A stretch of DNA of 35,024 nucleotides, taken from UMGS363 sp964402055. GTDB taxonomy: Bacteria; Bacillota; Clostridia; Oscillospirales; Ruminococcaceae. The notes beneath the pieces were generated by a model, which was not told the origin of the DNA, did not search any database, and saw only the letters and a program-made list of their open reading frames with translations. Positions 26,916-35,024 of this stretch are shown here, piece after piece. The stretch covers positions 1 to 35,024 of the forward strand of contig CAYOAV010000015.1 in the NCBI GenBank assembly GCA_964402055.1, given 5' to 3'. Position 1 is the stretch's first letter. Each line of letters begins with the position of its first letter. A program made the position numbers and the translations under genes.

Positions 26916-27077
26916 CGTTAAAACCGTTACCTTTAAGGCAATCCAGAGAGATTGACAAGGCAAGTCGGTCATAAGCTTAATATTAAAACGAAGAAGCAGG
27001 AATTACACCATAATTGCAAGCTTTTTCGTAATAGAGTTTATCACTACCTGCCTGATTTTTCAGACAGGTATTTTTTT
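26916..27077 (+). promoter_or_regulatory. PyrR-dependent transcription attenuator
   Basis: The leader contains the PyrR-binding hairpin: CAAT-CCAGAGAG-ATTG (26939-26954), matching the B. subtilis UCCAGAGAGGCU loop, on a lower stem CCTT/AAGG. A terminator follows: TACCTGCCTGA (27045-27055) with TCAGACAGGTA (27060-27070), one mismatch, then T7 (27071-27077). GCAGG at 26996-27000 can pair with CCTGC at 27047-27051 to form the antiterminator. UMP-bound PyrR should stabilise the first hairpin, free the terminator and shut the operon off when pyrimidines are plentiful. There is a single attenuator, upstream of pyrR itself. Confidence 0.9.
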
Positions 27078-27088
27078 ATGAGGTGAAT

Positions 27089-27634
27089 ATGAATAAGCAG
27101 GAAAAAGCCGTTATTCTTGACGGTTCTTCAATAAACCGTGCTATCTCCCGTATTTCATATGAAATATTGGAAAGGAATAAGGGTTCGGAGAATATCTGCG
27201 TTATTGCAATTATGTCGGGCGGTCTGAATATTGCTTCAAAAATCGCCGCAAAAATAAATGAGCTTGAAAATACTACGGTCAAGGTCGGTGCTTTGGATAT
27301 CACCTCCTACCGTGACGATGAGCGGCATATCCCCAACTGCGATAAAACCGTGATAGATTTTGACGTTACAGGTAAAAAAATAATCCTCGTTGATGACGTT
27401 ATCTTCACGGGAAGAAGTGCAAGAGCCGCTATCGACGCTCTTATCAAAAGGGGCAGACCTCAATCAATCCAGCTCGCAGTCCTCGTTGACAGAGGTCATA
27501 GAGAGCTTCCGATAAGACCTGATTATGTCGGAAAAAACGTCCCCACCTCCCGTGAAGAGGACGTAAGAGTTTCTTTCGACGGAACGGACGGAAAGGTCGC
27601 TATTTTCGTTGACGCAAAGGAGGAAAATACTTGA
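27089..27634 (+). CDS. pyrR: PyrR, pyr operon RNA-binding attenuator protein / uracil phosphoribosyltransferase
   Basis: 181 residues. PyrR binds UMP and the pyr leader RNA to promote termination, and often has weak uracil phosphoribosyltransferase activity. The PRPP-binding motif is IILVDDVIFTGRSARAA (about 97-113), and LAVLVDRGHRELPIRPDYVGKNVPTS is the characteristic C-terminal region. The ATG at 27089 follows GAGG by 5 nt; a GTG at 27083 overlaps the ribosome binding site and is unlikely. The terminator T-run ends only three bases before that site. The stop overlaps the pyrC start. Confidence 0.95.
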   Translation: MNKQEKAVILDGSSINRAISRISYEILERNKGSENICVIAIMSGGLNIASKIAAKINELENTTVKVGALDITSYRDDERHIPNCDKTVIDFDVTGKKIILVDDVIFTGRSARAAIDALIKRGRPQSIQLAVLVDRGHRELPIRPDYVGKNVPTSREEDVRVSFDGTDGKVAIFVDAKEENT

Positions 27635-28887
27635 ATAGTCTGCTTTTTAAAAACGTCAGAATGGTTGACGCTCACTCCGACAAAATCGGAGATGTGCTGA
27701 TAAAAGACGGTGTTATCGCCGCAACAGGAAATATTGACGAAAAGGCTGAACGTGTGATAGACGGTATGGGCAAGCTTGTCCTTATGCCTGCACTTTTCGA
27801 TATGCACGTCCATTTCCGTGACCCTGGATTCACTCATAAGGAGGATATTCTGACAGGCTGTCAGTCAGCACTGGCAGGGGGTGTTTCGGGTGTGGTTTGT
27901 ATGCCGAATACCAAGCCTGCAACAGACAGCAAGGAAATAGTCGATTATATCAAGGATAAAGCCGCTCCGACAGGTGTTTCGGTTTATCCTGCTGGCTGTG
28001 TTACAAAGGGTATGCTCGGAAAAGAGCTTTATGACCATAGCTCAATAGGTGTAAAAATAATCTCCGATGACGGACGACCTGTTGAAAATGCAGAATTGCT
28101 TCGTCAGGCTATGCTTGAATCAAATAAAAACGGTATTCTGATAGCTTCGCATTGCGAGGACTTGAACATCATAAACGGCGGTATCGTCAATGACGGCGAA
28201 ATTTCCGCAGAGCTTGGGCTGAAGGGTATGAACAGAGCCTCCGAGGACAGCATTACTGCCCGTGAAATAGCGATCGCTATGAGTGCTGACGCAAGAATAC
28301 ATATCTGCCACGTTTCTACCGTTGGAAGTCTCGATTTTATCCGTGAGGCAAAGGCAAGAGGTGTTAAAGTCACCTGCGAAACCTGTCCGCATTATTTTAT
28401 GTATACCGATGAAAAAATCCGCTCACTGGACGCTGATTACAGAATGAATCCCCCGCTCCGCACGGAAAACGACCGTATCGCCGTTGAAAATGCCGTGCTG
28501 GACGGAACTATCGACTGCATCGTTACCGACCATGCTCCGCATACCGCAGAGGAAAAGGCTGATTTTTACAAAGCTCCGAACGGGGTTGTTGGTCTGGAAA
28601 CCTCTCTTACGGCAATGCTTACGCATTTTTATCATACAGGCAAGCTGACATTGAGCCGAATATCCGAAATGATGTCGGCTGAACCGAGAAAGTTGCTCGG
28701 AATTGACGAAATAAAGCTTGAAAAAGGTTCTACGGCTGATGTTATCCTCGTTGATACGGAAAAGGAATGGACGGTTATCCCGAATGAGCTTCACTCAAAA
28801 TCGCATAACACGGTTTTCAAGGGCGAACGCTTTAAGGGGCAGAATATTATGACTGTTACAGGCGGTATTATCCGCTTTGAAAGATAA
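27631..28887 (+). CDS. pyrC: Dihydroorotase (class I)
   Basis: 418 residues. A cytoplasmic zinc amidohydrolase that cyclises carbamoyl-aspartate to dihydroorotate, the third step of UMP synthesis. Metal ligands and active-site motifs: DMHVHFRDPG (H59, H61), SDDG (145-148), HCED (H174), HVST (H227) and TDHAPH (D300). As in other bacterial class I enzymes, an Asp in the SDDG region can take the place of the carboxylated lysine. Translation starts at TTG 27631, 7 nt after AAAGGAGG, and the TTGA overlaps the pyrR stop, indicating coupled translation. Confidence 0.95.
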   Translation: MNSLLFKNVRMVDAHSDKIGDVLIKDGVIAATGNIDEKAERVIDGMGKLVLMPALFDMHVHFRDPGFTHKEDILTGCQSALAGGVSGVVCMPNTKPATDSKEIVDYIKDKAAPTGVSVYPAGCVTKGMLGKELYDHSSIGVKIISDDGRPVENAELLRQAMLESNKNGILIASHCEDLNIINGGIVNDGEISAELGLKGMNRASEDSITAREIAIAMSADARIHICHVSTVGSLDFIREAKARGVKVTCETCPHYFMYTDEKIRSLDADYRMNPPLRTENDRIAVENAVLDGTIDCIVTDHAPHTAEEKADFYKAPNGVVGLETSLTAMLTHFYHTGKLTLSRISEMMSAEPRKLLGIDEIKLEKGSTADVILVDTEKEWTVIPNELHSKSHNTVFKGERFKGQNIMTVTGGIIRFER

Positions 28888-28903
28888 AGGAGTGTTGTGA
28901 AAA

Positions 28904-29836
28904 ATGTCATTTGACAGACTTATTGCAAAAATTATCGAAACAGGCAACCCAACGGTTGTCGGTCTTGACCCGAAGCTTGAATATGTGCCTGATTTTATCA
29001 AGGAAAAGGCTTTCGCAGAATGCGGAAAAAATCTTGACGGTGCGGCAAAGGCTGTTCTCGATTTTAACAAGGCTATCATTGATGAGATCTGTGACATAGT
29101 TCCTGCAATCAAACCGCAGGCGGCTTATTACGAAATGTACGGCTGGCAGGGTGTAAAAACCCTCCACGAAACCATTGCATACGCTAAAAGCAAGGGTATG
29201 TTCGTTATGGTTGACGGAAAGAGAAACGACATCGGTGCTACTATGGAGGCATATACTAACGCTTATCTCGGTTCTGCTGAGGTCGGTGGGGAAAGCTTCG
29301 AGGGCTTCGGTGCAGACGCTCTTACCGTGAACGGCTACCTCGGAACAGACGGTATTGCTCCGCTTACAAAGGCTTGTGCAGAAAACGATAAGGGAATATT
29401 CGTCCTCGTCAAGACCTCAAACAAATCCTCAGGCGAGCTTCAGGACAGAGCTCTTGACGACGGCAAGACCATTTACGAAACAATAGGCGATATGTGCGAA
29501 AAATGGGGCGAGGAAACTATCGGTAAATACGGCTACTCCGCTGTAGGTGCTGTTGTCGGCGCTACCTACCCCGAACAGCTTGCAGAAATGAGAGCAAAGC
29601 TGCCGCATACATTCTTCCTCGTTCCTGGATACGGCGCTCAGGGCGGCGGTGCAGAGGGTGTTGCCAAGGCTTTCGATGAAAAGGGACTTGGTGCTATTGT
29701 TAATTCTTCAAGAGCGGTTATGACTGCATATAAAAAGGAAAACTGCGATGAAAAGGATTTTGCAAAAGCCGCAAGACGTGAATGTATCCGTATGCGTGAG
29801 GATATAACCTCATTTGTGACTGCTTTAAAAAAGTAA
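28904..29836 (+). CDS. pyrF: Orotidine 5'-phosphate decarboxylase (long type)
   Basis: 310 residues. It converts OMP to UMP, the last step of the pathway. The catalytic network is D104, K106 and D109 in VDGKRNDIGAT, with D21 (GLDPK) and K70 also conserved. The length of about 300 places it in the type 2 family of PyrF rather than the 230-residue form. VPGYGAQGGG near residue 245 is the phosphate-binding loop. It follows pyrC by 16 nt with AAAGGAG, so it is in the operon. Confidence 0.95.
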   Translation: MSFDRLIAKIIETGNPTVVGLDPKLEYVPDFIKEKAFAECGKNLDGAAKAVLDFNKAIIDEICDIVPAIKPQAAYYEMYGWQGVKTLHETIAYAKSKGMFVMVDGKRNDIGATMEAYTNAYLGSAEVGGESFEGFGADALTVNGYLGTDGIAPLTKACAENDKGIFVLVKTSNKSSGELQDRALDDGKTIYETIGDMCEKWGEETIGKYGYSAVGAVVGATYPEQLAEMRAKLPHTFFLVPGYGAQGGGAEGVAKAFDEKGLGAIVNSSRAVMTAYKKENCDEKDFAKAARRECIRMREDITSFVTALKK

Positions 29837-29869
29837 AATTCACATAAATATATATCGGGAGGAAAAACA

Positions 29870-30982
29870 ATGTCTTTATTCAACACAGGCGATAAGGCTT
29901 ATATCATGCTTGAAAACGGCAGAATTTTCGAGGGTGTTTCATTCGGTGCAAAAGGAACATCTTTCGGTGAGATCGTTTTTACAACAGGTATGACTGCTTA
30001 TCAGGAAACTCTCACAGACCCAAGCTATTACGGTCAGATAATCACCCAGACCTTTCCCCTTATCGGAAATTACGGCGTGAACAGCACTGACGGTGAATCG
30101 GAAAAATCCTATGCCAAGGGTTATATCGTAAGAGAATGGTGCAATACTCCGTCAAATTTCCGTATGGAGGGCAACATTGATGAATTTCTTAAGGAAAAAA
30201 ATATCATCGGAATCCATTCTATCGATACACGCTGCCTGACAAGAATTATCCGTGACAACGGCGTTATGAACGGCGTTATCACAACAGAAAATGTTTATGA
30301 TAAAAAAGACGAATTCCTTAAACAGATAAAGGAATACGCAATTAAAGACGCTGTAAAGGATGTCACTATTCCCGAAAAAAAGGAATATGATGCTGAAAAT
30401 CCTCTCTACAATGTTGTACTTTACGATTTCGGCTATAAGCGTAACATAAGACGACTTCTCCTGAAAAATAATTGCAATGTTACCGTTGTTCCCGCTTCAG
30501 CAACTGCGGAGGAAGTAATTGCAATGAACCCTGACGGAATTATGCTTTCCAACGGTCCTGGAGATCCTGCGGAAAATACAGAGGTCATCGCAGAGCTTAA
30601 AAAGCTTACAGAATCGGGTATTCCTATCTTCGGTATCTGCCTCGGTCATCAGCTTATGGCTCTTGCAAACGGCGGTAAGACCGAAAAGCTCAAATACGGT
30701 CACAGAGGTACAAACCAGCCTGTTATCGACCTTGAGCTTGGCAAGACCTTCGTTACCTCACAGAACCACGGCTATGCTGTTATCAGCGACAGCATTTCCC
30801 CCGAAATCGGCGAGGTTTCACATATAAATGCCAATGATAAGACCTGCGAGGGCGTTCGTTATAAGAATTTCCCCTGCTTCACTGTTCAGTTCCACCCCGA
30901 GGTATGCGGAGGTCCTCTTGACACCACCTACCTCTTCGATAAATTTATGGATATGGTAAAGAAAAACAAGGAGGACAAGTAA
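29870..30982 (+). CDS. carA: Carbamoyl phosphate synthase small subunit
   Basis: 370 residues. It is the glutamine amidotransferase subunit that feeds ammonia through a tunnel to CarB. The N-terminal domain (FTTGMTAYQETLTDPSY near residue 37) is followed by a class I GATase domain with catalytic C257 in GICLGHQ, and H342 and E344 in FHPE. GGGAGG precedes the start. One base separates its stop codon from the carB start, suggesting strict coupling and equal production. Confidence 0.97.
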   Translation: MSLFNTGDKAYIMLENGRIFEGVSFGAKGTSFGEIVFTTGMTAYQETLTDPSYYGQIITQTFPLIGNYGVNSTDGESEKSYAKGYIVREWCNTPSNFRMEGNIDEFLKEKNIIGIHSIDTRCLTRIIRDNGVMNGVITTENVYDKKDEFLKQIKEYAIKDAVKDVTIPEKKEYDAENPLYNVVLYDFGYKRNIRRLLLKNNCNVTVVPASATAEEVIAMNPDGIMLSNGPGDPAENTEVIAELKKLTESGIPIFGICLGHQLMALANGGKTEKLKYGHRGTNQPVIDLELGKTFVTSQNHGYAVISDSISPEIGEVSHINANDKTCEGVRYKNFPCFTVQFHPEVCGGPLDTTYLFDKFMDMVKKNKEDK

Positions 30983-30983
30983 A

Positions 30984-33900
30984 ATGCCGCTTCGCAATGA
31001 TATTAAAAAGGTTCTCGTTATCGGCTCGGGTCCTATTGTTATCGGACAGGCCGCAGAATTTGACTACGCAGGCACACAGGCTTGCCGTGCTTTGAAGCAG
31101 GAGGGACTTGAGGTTGTTCTCATCAACTCTAACCCTGCTACAATTATGACGGACAAGGCTATGGCTGACAAGGTTTATATTGAACCGCTTACTCTCGATG
31201 TTGTAAAAGAAATCATCGAAATTGAAAAGCCTGACAGCGTTCTTTCCACGCTCGGCGGTCAGACAGGTCTTACACTTTCTATGCAGCTTGCTGAGGAAGG
31301 ATTCCTTGCTTCTCATGGTGTAAAGCTTCTCGGTGCAAATCCAGAAACAATTCATAAAGCAGAGGACAGACAGGCTTTTAAAGATACAATGGAAAAAATC
31401 GGCGAGCCCTGTATTCCCTCCAAGGTTGTTGAGGAGCTTGAGGACGCTGTTGATTTCGTTAAAAATGAGATTGGCTACCCTGTAATTATCCGACCTGCAT
31501 TCACTCTTGGCGGTACAGGCGGCGGTATCGCAAACAACGAGGACGAGCTTCGTGATATTGCAACGAACGGACTTCGCCTTTCCCCTATCCACCAGATACT
31601 TGTTGAAAAATGTATCTCCGGCTGGAAAGAAATCGAATTTGAGGTTATCCGTGACAGCAAGGATAATGTTATCACTGTCTGCTCAATGGAAAACTTCGAT
31701 CCTGTCGGCGTTCACACAGGCGACTCGATCGTTATCGCTCCTGCCGTAACACTTTCCGATAAGGAATATCAGATGCTCCGCACTGCGGCTATCAATATCG
31801 TTTCAGAGCTTAAGGTTGAGGGCGGCTGTAACTGCCAGTTCGCACTTCACCCGACCTCATTTGAATACGCTGTAATTGAAGTAAACCCAAGAGTTTCACG
31901 TTCCTCTGCACTTGCTTCAAAGGCAACAGGCTACCCTATCGCAAAGGTTGCTTCAAAAATCGCTATCGGCTATACTCTTGATGAGATAATCAACGCTGTT
32001 ACAGGAAAAACCTATGCTTGCTTTGAGCCTGCTATCGACTACGTTGTAGTTAAATTCCCGAAATGGCCTTTCGATAAGTTCGTTTACGCTAAGAGAACTC
32101 TCGGCACACAGATGATGGCAACGGGCGAGGTTATGTCCATCGGTACTTCCTTTGAACAAGCTATGATGAAGGCTGTACGCTCAATTGAGCTTGGTATGGA
32201 TAGTATGAACCTCAAAAAGCTTGCTGACGTTCCGACCGATGAGATCGAAAAGCTCCTTTATAACGTTGACGATGAGCGTTCATTCGTTATTTTCGAGGCT
32301 TTGAAGCGTGGAATTTCCGTTGAAAGGATAAATGAAATAACCAAAATCGACAATTGGTTCATTTCAAAGCTTAATAACCTTGTTGAGCTTGAAAAATACC
32401 TCGCAGACGGCACTCTTACCGAAGAAAAATATGACCTTGCAAAGCGTTATGGCTATCTCGACAGCACTATTGAGCGTATCAGCGGTCAGAAGTGTCCTAA
32501 GCACCGTGATTATGTTTATAAAATGGTTGATACCTGCGCAGGTGAGTTCAAGGCTGAAACTCCTTACTTCTATTCAACCTATGACGAGGAAAATGAAGCT
32601 CTCCAGTTCCTTGAGAGAAAGAAATCCGATAAAAAGAAAATCATCGTTTTCGGTTCAGGTCCTATCAGAATCGGTCAGGGTATCGAATTTGACTATTGCT
32701 CCGTTCACTGCGTATGGGCATTGAAGGAAATGGGCTATGAAGCCGTTATCTGCAACAATAACCCCGAAACTGTTTCAACCGACTTCGATACGGGCGACAG
32801 ACTCTATTTCGACCCACTTACCAAGGAGGACGTTGCTTCGCTTATCGAAACTGAAAAGCCTGACGGTGTTGTTGTTCAGTTCGGCGGTCAGACCGCTATC
32901 AAGCTGACAAAATATCTCAGTGAAATGGGTGTTAATATCCTTGGTACTTCCGCTGATAGCATTGATGCGGCAGAAGACAGAGAGCGTTTTGACGAGCTTC
33001 TCAACAAGTGCGGTATCCCACGTCCCGCAGGACATACAGTAATGAATACAGAAGAAGCTCTTGCAGCTGCTGAAAACCTTGGTTATCCTGTACTTATGCG
33101 TCCGTCCTACGTTCTCGGCGGTCAGAATATGATCATCGCTCACTCCGATCAGGATATTATCGAGTATATGGCTATCATTTCCAGAGGCGGTCTTGAAAAT
33201 CCTGTACTTATAGATAAATATATGATGGGCAAGGAAGTAGAGGTTGACGCTATCTGTGACGGCACTGATTACCTTATCCCTGGAATTATGGAGCATATCG
33301 AACGTGCAGGTATTCACTCGGGTGACTCTATCTCTGTTTACCCTGCTATGACGCTCACAAAGAAAATCCGTGAAACTATCATCGAATACACAAGAAAGCT
33401 TGCTTTTGAGCTTAAGGTTATCGGTCTTGTAAATATTCAGTACGTTGTTTACAACAACGAGGTTTATGTTATCGAGGTCAACCCACGTTCATCAAGAACA
33501 GTTCCTTACATCTCAAAGGTAACAGGCGTTCCTATGGTCGATATTGCAACAAAAATTATGCTCGGCGAAAGCCTTAAACAGCAGGGTTATGAAAGCGGAC
33601 TTTACAAGGAAGCTGAATATATAGCAGTAAAGGTTCCTGTATTCAGCTTTGCTAAACTCCACGATGTTGATACGGCTCTCGGACCTGAAATGAAATCAAC
33701 GGGCGAATGCCTTGGTATTGCACATAACTTTGAGGACGCACTTTACAAGGGACTTGTCGGTGCAGGATATGACCTTACCAAGAAAACAGGCGGCGGTGTG
33801 CTTATCACTGTCCGTGATACAGACAAGCAGGAAATTCTCTACGTTGCTGAAAAGTTTGAACGTCTTGGATTTACGATATATGCGACAAGCGGTACTGCTT

Positions 33901-34184
33901 CTATCCTTAACAAGAATATGATAGCCGCAAACGTTGTTCGCAAGGTTTCCGAGGAAGGACCTAACGTTATGGATCTCCTCGACAGCGGAAAGATAGATTA
34001 TGTTATCTCCACCTCCGCAAAGGGCAGACTTCCTGCTCTCGACAGCGTTAAGATACGCCGTAAGACGGTTGAACGTTCAATCTGCTGTCTGACTGCTATT
34101 GATACTGCGAATGCTGTTGCTGATATTCTTGCAATGGGCAAACAGCTCAACGACATTGAAATGGTTGACATAACAAAAATATAA
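30984..34184 (+). CDS. carB: Carbamoyl phosphate synthase large subunit
   Basis: 1066 residues, full length. It makes carbamoyl phosphate from bicarbonate, ammonia and two ATP, the first step of pyrimidine and arginine synthesis. Two homologous ATP-grasp halves are visible: GSGPIVIGQAAEFDYAG near residue 13 and GSGPIRIGQGIEFDYC near 555, each followed by PVIIRPAFTLGG and PVLMRPSYVLGG respectively. The C-terminal MGS-like domain (about 935-1066) begins GGVLITVRDTDK and includes YATSGTA, the region that binds allosteric effectors such as UMP. It is the last gene of the operon. The operon lacks pyrB, pyrD/K and pyrE, which must lie elsewhere. Confidence 0.98.
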   Translation: MPLRNDIKKVLVIGSGPIVIGQAAEFDYAGTQACRALKQEGLEVVLINSNPATIMTDKAMADKVYIEPLTLDVVKEIIEIEKPDSVLSTLGGQTGLTLSMQLAEEGFLASHGVKLLGANPETIHKAEDRQAFKDTMEKIGEPCIPSKVVEELEDAVDFVKNEIGYPVIIRPAFTLGGTGGGIANNEDELRDIATNGLRLSPIHQILVEKCISGWKEIEFEVIRDSKDNVITVCSMENFDPVGVHTGDSIVIAPAVTLSDKEYQMLRTAAINIVSELKVEGGCNCQFALHPTSFEYAVIEVNPRVSRSSALASKATGYPIAKVASKIAIGYTLDEIINAVTGKTYACFEPAIDYVVVKFPKWPFDKFVYAKRTLGTQMMATGEVMSIGTSFEQAMMKAVRSIELGMDSMNLKKLADVPTDEIEKLLYNVDDERSFVIFEALKRGISVERINEITKIDNWFISKLNNLVELEKYLADGTLTEEKYDLAKRYGYLDSTIERISGQKCPKHRDYVYKMVDTCAGEFKAETPYFYSTYDEENEALQFLERKKSDKKKIIVFGSGPIRIGQGIEFDYCSVHCVWALKEMGYEAVICNNNPETVSTDFDTGDRLYFDPLTKEDVASLIETEKPDGVVVQFGGQTAIKLTKYLSEMGVNILGTSADSIDAAEDRERFDELLNKCGIPRPAGHTVMNTEEALAAAENLGYPVLMRPSYVLGGQNMIIAHSDQDIIEYMAIISRGGLENPVLIDKYMMGKEVEVDAICDGTDYLIPGIMEHIERAGIHSGDSISVYPAMTLTKKIRETIIEYTRKLAFELKVIGLVNIQYVVYNNEVYVIEVNPRSSRTVPYISKVTGVPMVDIATKIMLGESLKQQGYESGLYKEAEYIAVKVPVFSFAKLHDVDTALGPEMKSTGECLGIAHNFEDALYKGLVGAGYDLTKKTGGGVLITVRDTDKQEILYVAEKFERLGFTIYATSGTASILNKNMIAANVVRKVSEEGPNVMDLLDSGKIDYVISTSAKGRLPALDSVKIRRKTVERSICCLTAIDTANAVADILAMGKQLNDIEMVDITKI

Positions 34185-34189
34185 CCCAA

Positions 34190-34217
34190 AAAGCCTGTCC
34201 GAATAAGGGCAGGCTTT
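34190..34217 (+). terminator. Intrinsic terminator of the pyr operon
   Basis: AAAGCCTGTCC pairs with GGGCAGGCTTT (one G-U) around a 6-nt loop, 5 nt after the carB stop. The following T-tract is short (TTTGCTT), so some read-through into the next gene is possible. Confidence 0.75.
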
Positions 34218-34239
34218 GCTTAAAATAAAGGGGAAAATT

Positions 34240-35024
34240 ATGGAATGGGATAAAAAACTTGATTCAAGCTTTTTAAGGGATCAGAATTTCGAAATCAACG
34301 GCGAAAAAATGCGTGCGGCATTGCATGGGTTCAAGATCTCACTTATTGCGGAGCTTATCGGCTGTGCCGTGATGGCATATATTTCAGGCATCGGATTCCT
34401 GTATAAAATATCGTCCGTTATTGCAGGTTCAATGGCTTCAAATGTAGTCAATCTTTTTTCAGGCAAAAATATGGACGTTGACAGCTATAATTCAAGCGGC
34501 TGGCTTATAACGCTAGCAATTGCTGTAATTACAGCTGTTCTCTCGGTTCTCGGCAACTCCTTCCATATAAAAAAGGCGGCAAAAATAACCGCTTTCCTCT
34601 ATCCTGCAAATATTTTTGTGGGCATTCTTGCAGGATTCAAGCTTTTTGACGATATGAATTTTGCGGCAATGATTTTCACTATCGCTTATGGTCTTATCGG
34701 CATATGGCTGAATGATTTAACGTTAAGAGGTCTTAAAGAGCTTGATTATCTTGTAACGCAGGAGGGATTTCCGTCCTTTAATCAGGCGATATTTTATTTT
34801 CATCGTTCGCATTATGTCCGTATGCGTGAAAAGTGGCTTGAAGAACACCCCGAAGAAAGAGAAAAAAAGCGTGTATATCTTGAAACAGAGGAAAAACGCT
34901 CCGAAATGCTCGAAATTTCAGCGGAGGAGGAACAGGCTGGCATTATCCCGAATATAAGCGTAACATCAGATTCAGCCGAAAAATGGCTTGAACAGAATAA
35001 GCTTGAAACAGATAAAAAGCAATC
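34240..35024 (+). CDS. Unknown membrane protein, cut by the right edge
   Basis: 261 codons are visible without a stop. The ATG follows AAAGGGG by 6 nt. The protein starts MEWDKKLDSSFLRDQ, then has about four hydrophobic segments between residues 30 and 165 (ISLIAELIGCAVMAYISGIG, ITLAIAVITAVLSVLG, FLYPANIFVGILAG, IFTIAYGLIGIWL), then a charged, Glu-rich cytoplasmic tail with EEHPEEREKK and likely helical structure. I do not recognise the family. It has no clear promoter of its own and may be read through from the pyr operon. Confidence 0.75.
   Translation, partial: MEWDKKLDSSFLRDQNFEINGEKMRAALHGFKISLIAELIGCAVMAYISGIGFLYKISSVIAGSMASNVVNLFSGKNMDVDSYNSSGWLITLAIAVITAVLSVLGNSFHIKKAAKITAFLYPANIFVGILAGFKLFDDMNFAAMIFTIAYGLIGIWLNDLTLRGLKELDYLVTQEGFPSFNQAIFYFHRSHYVRMREKWLEEHPEEREKKRVYLETEEKRSEMLEISAEEEQAGIIPNISVTSDSAEKWLEQNKLETDKKQ

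Noticed and set aside
1..35024. CRISPR arrays, tRNA or rRNA genes, insertion sequences, prophage
   Set aside because: I saw no short regularly spaced repeats, cloverleaf genes, transposase motifs or terminal inverted repeats. The repeats at the left end are coding repeats of ~0.9 kb.

Overview
The window looks like a draft chromosomal contig from a low-GC, strictly anaerobic Gram-positive gut bacterium, most likely a Ruminococcus-like member of the Oscillospiraceae. Pointers to this are consensus sigma-A promoters (TTGACA-17-TATAAT, several with an extended TGn -10), strong GGAGG ribosome binding sites, a PyrR-type RNA attenuator, pyruvate formate-lyase with its activase, a YtrA-type GntR regulator, a DUF4317 protein, and a very large secreted protein with InlB-type B repeats. 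Two runs of exactly 100 N (17583-17682 and 19898-19997) are scaffold gaps of unknown true length, and each interrupts a gene.

Layout. 1-5234 (minus): a giant secreted repeat protein that continues beyond the left edge. Its signal peptide and its ~1,700-codon body lie in different frames, joined at a C7/A6 homopolymer. 5526-10756 (minus): an operon of prmA and a divergent type II topoisomerase pair (GyrB/ParE-like, then GyrA/ParC-like). 11090-13894 (plus): a three-gene ABC importer resembling TrpXYZ, made of a lipoprotein, a permease and an ATPase, with a long hairpin after the lipoprotein gene. 13941-15077 (minus): DUF4317. 15232-18514 (plus): a YtrA-type repressor with a palindromic operator, an ABC ATPase and a large permease broken by the first gap. 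18602-19150 (minus): bioY. 19381-20375 (plus): a DUF308 membrane protein and the C-terminal part of an unknown protein, separated by the second gap. 20362-21936: maf, a GNAT acetyltransferase and mntP, packed in alternating orientation with overlapping 3' ends. 22098-23435 (minus): a MATE transporter. 23722-26839 (plus): pflB and pflA with an internal terminator. 26881-34184 (plus): PyrR-attenuated pyrR-pyrC-pyrF-carA-carB. 34240 to the right edge: a membrane protein cut by the window.

How it fits together. The right half is mostly core metabolism: anaerobic pyruvate cleavage and the start of pyrimidine synthesis, with PyrR closing a feedback loop on its own leader RNA. The middle holds transport and stress modules, each with its own promoter and terminator. 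The most unusual element is the left-hand surface protein: an ON/OFF-capable homopolymer just after the signal peptide, a structured leader RNA and near-identical internal repeats together suggest a variable surface antigen or adhesin. That interpretation is inference; a single-base assembly error in the homopolymer would produce the same frame break.
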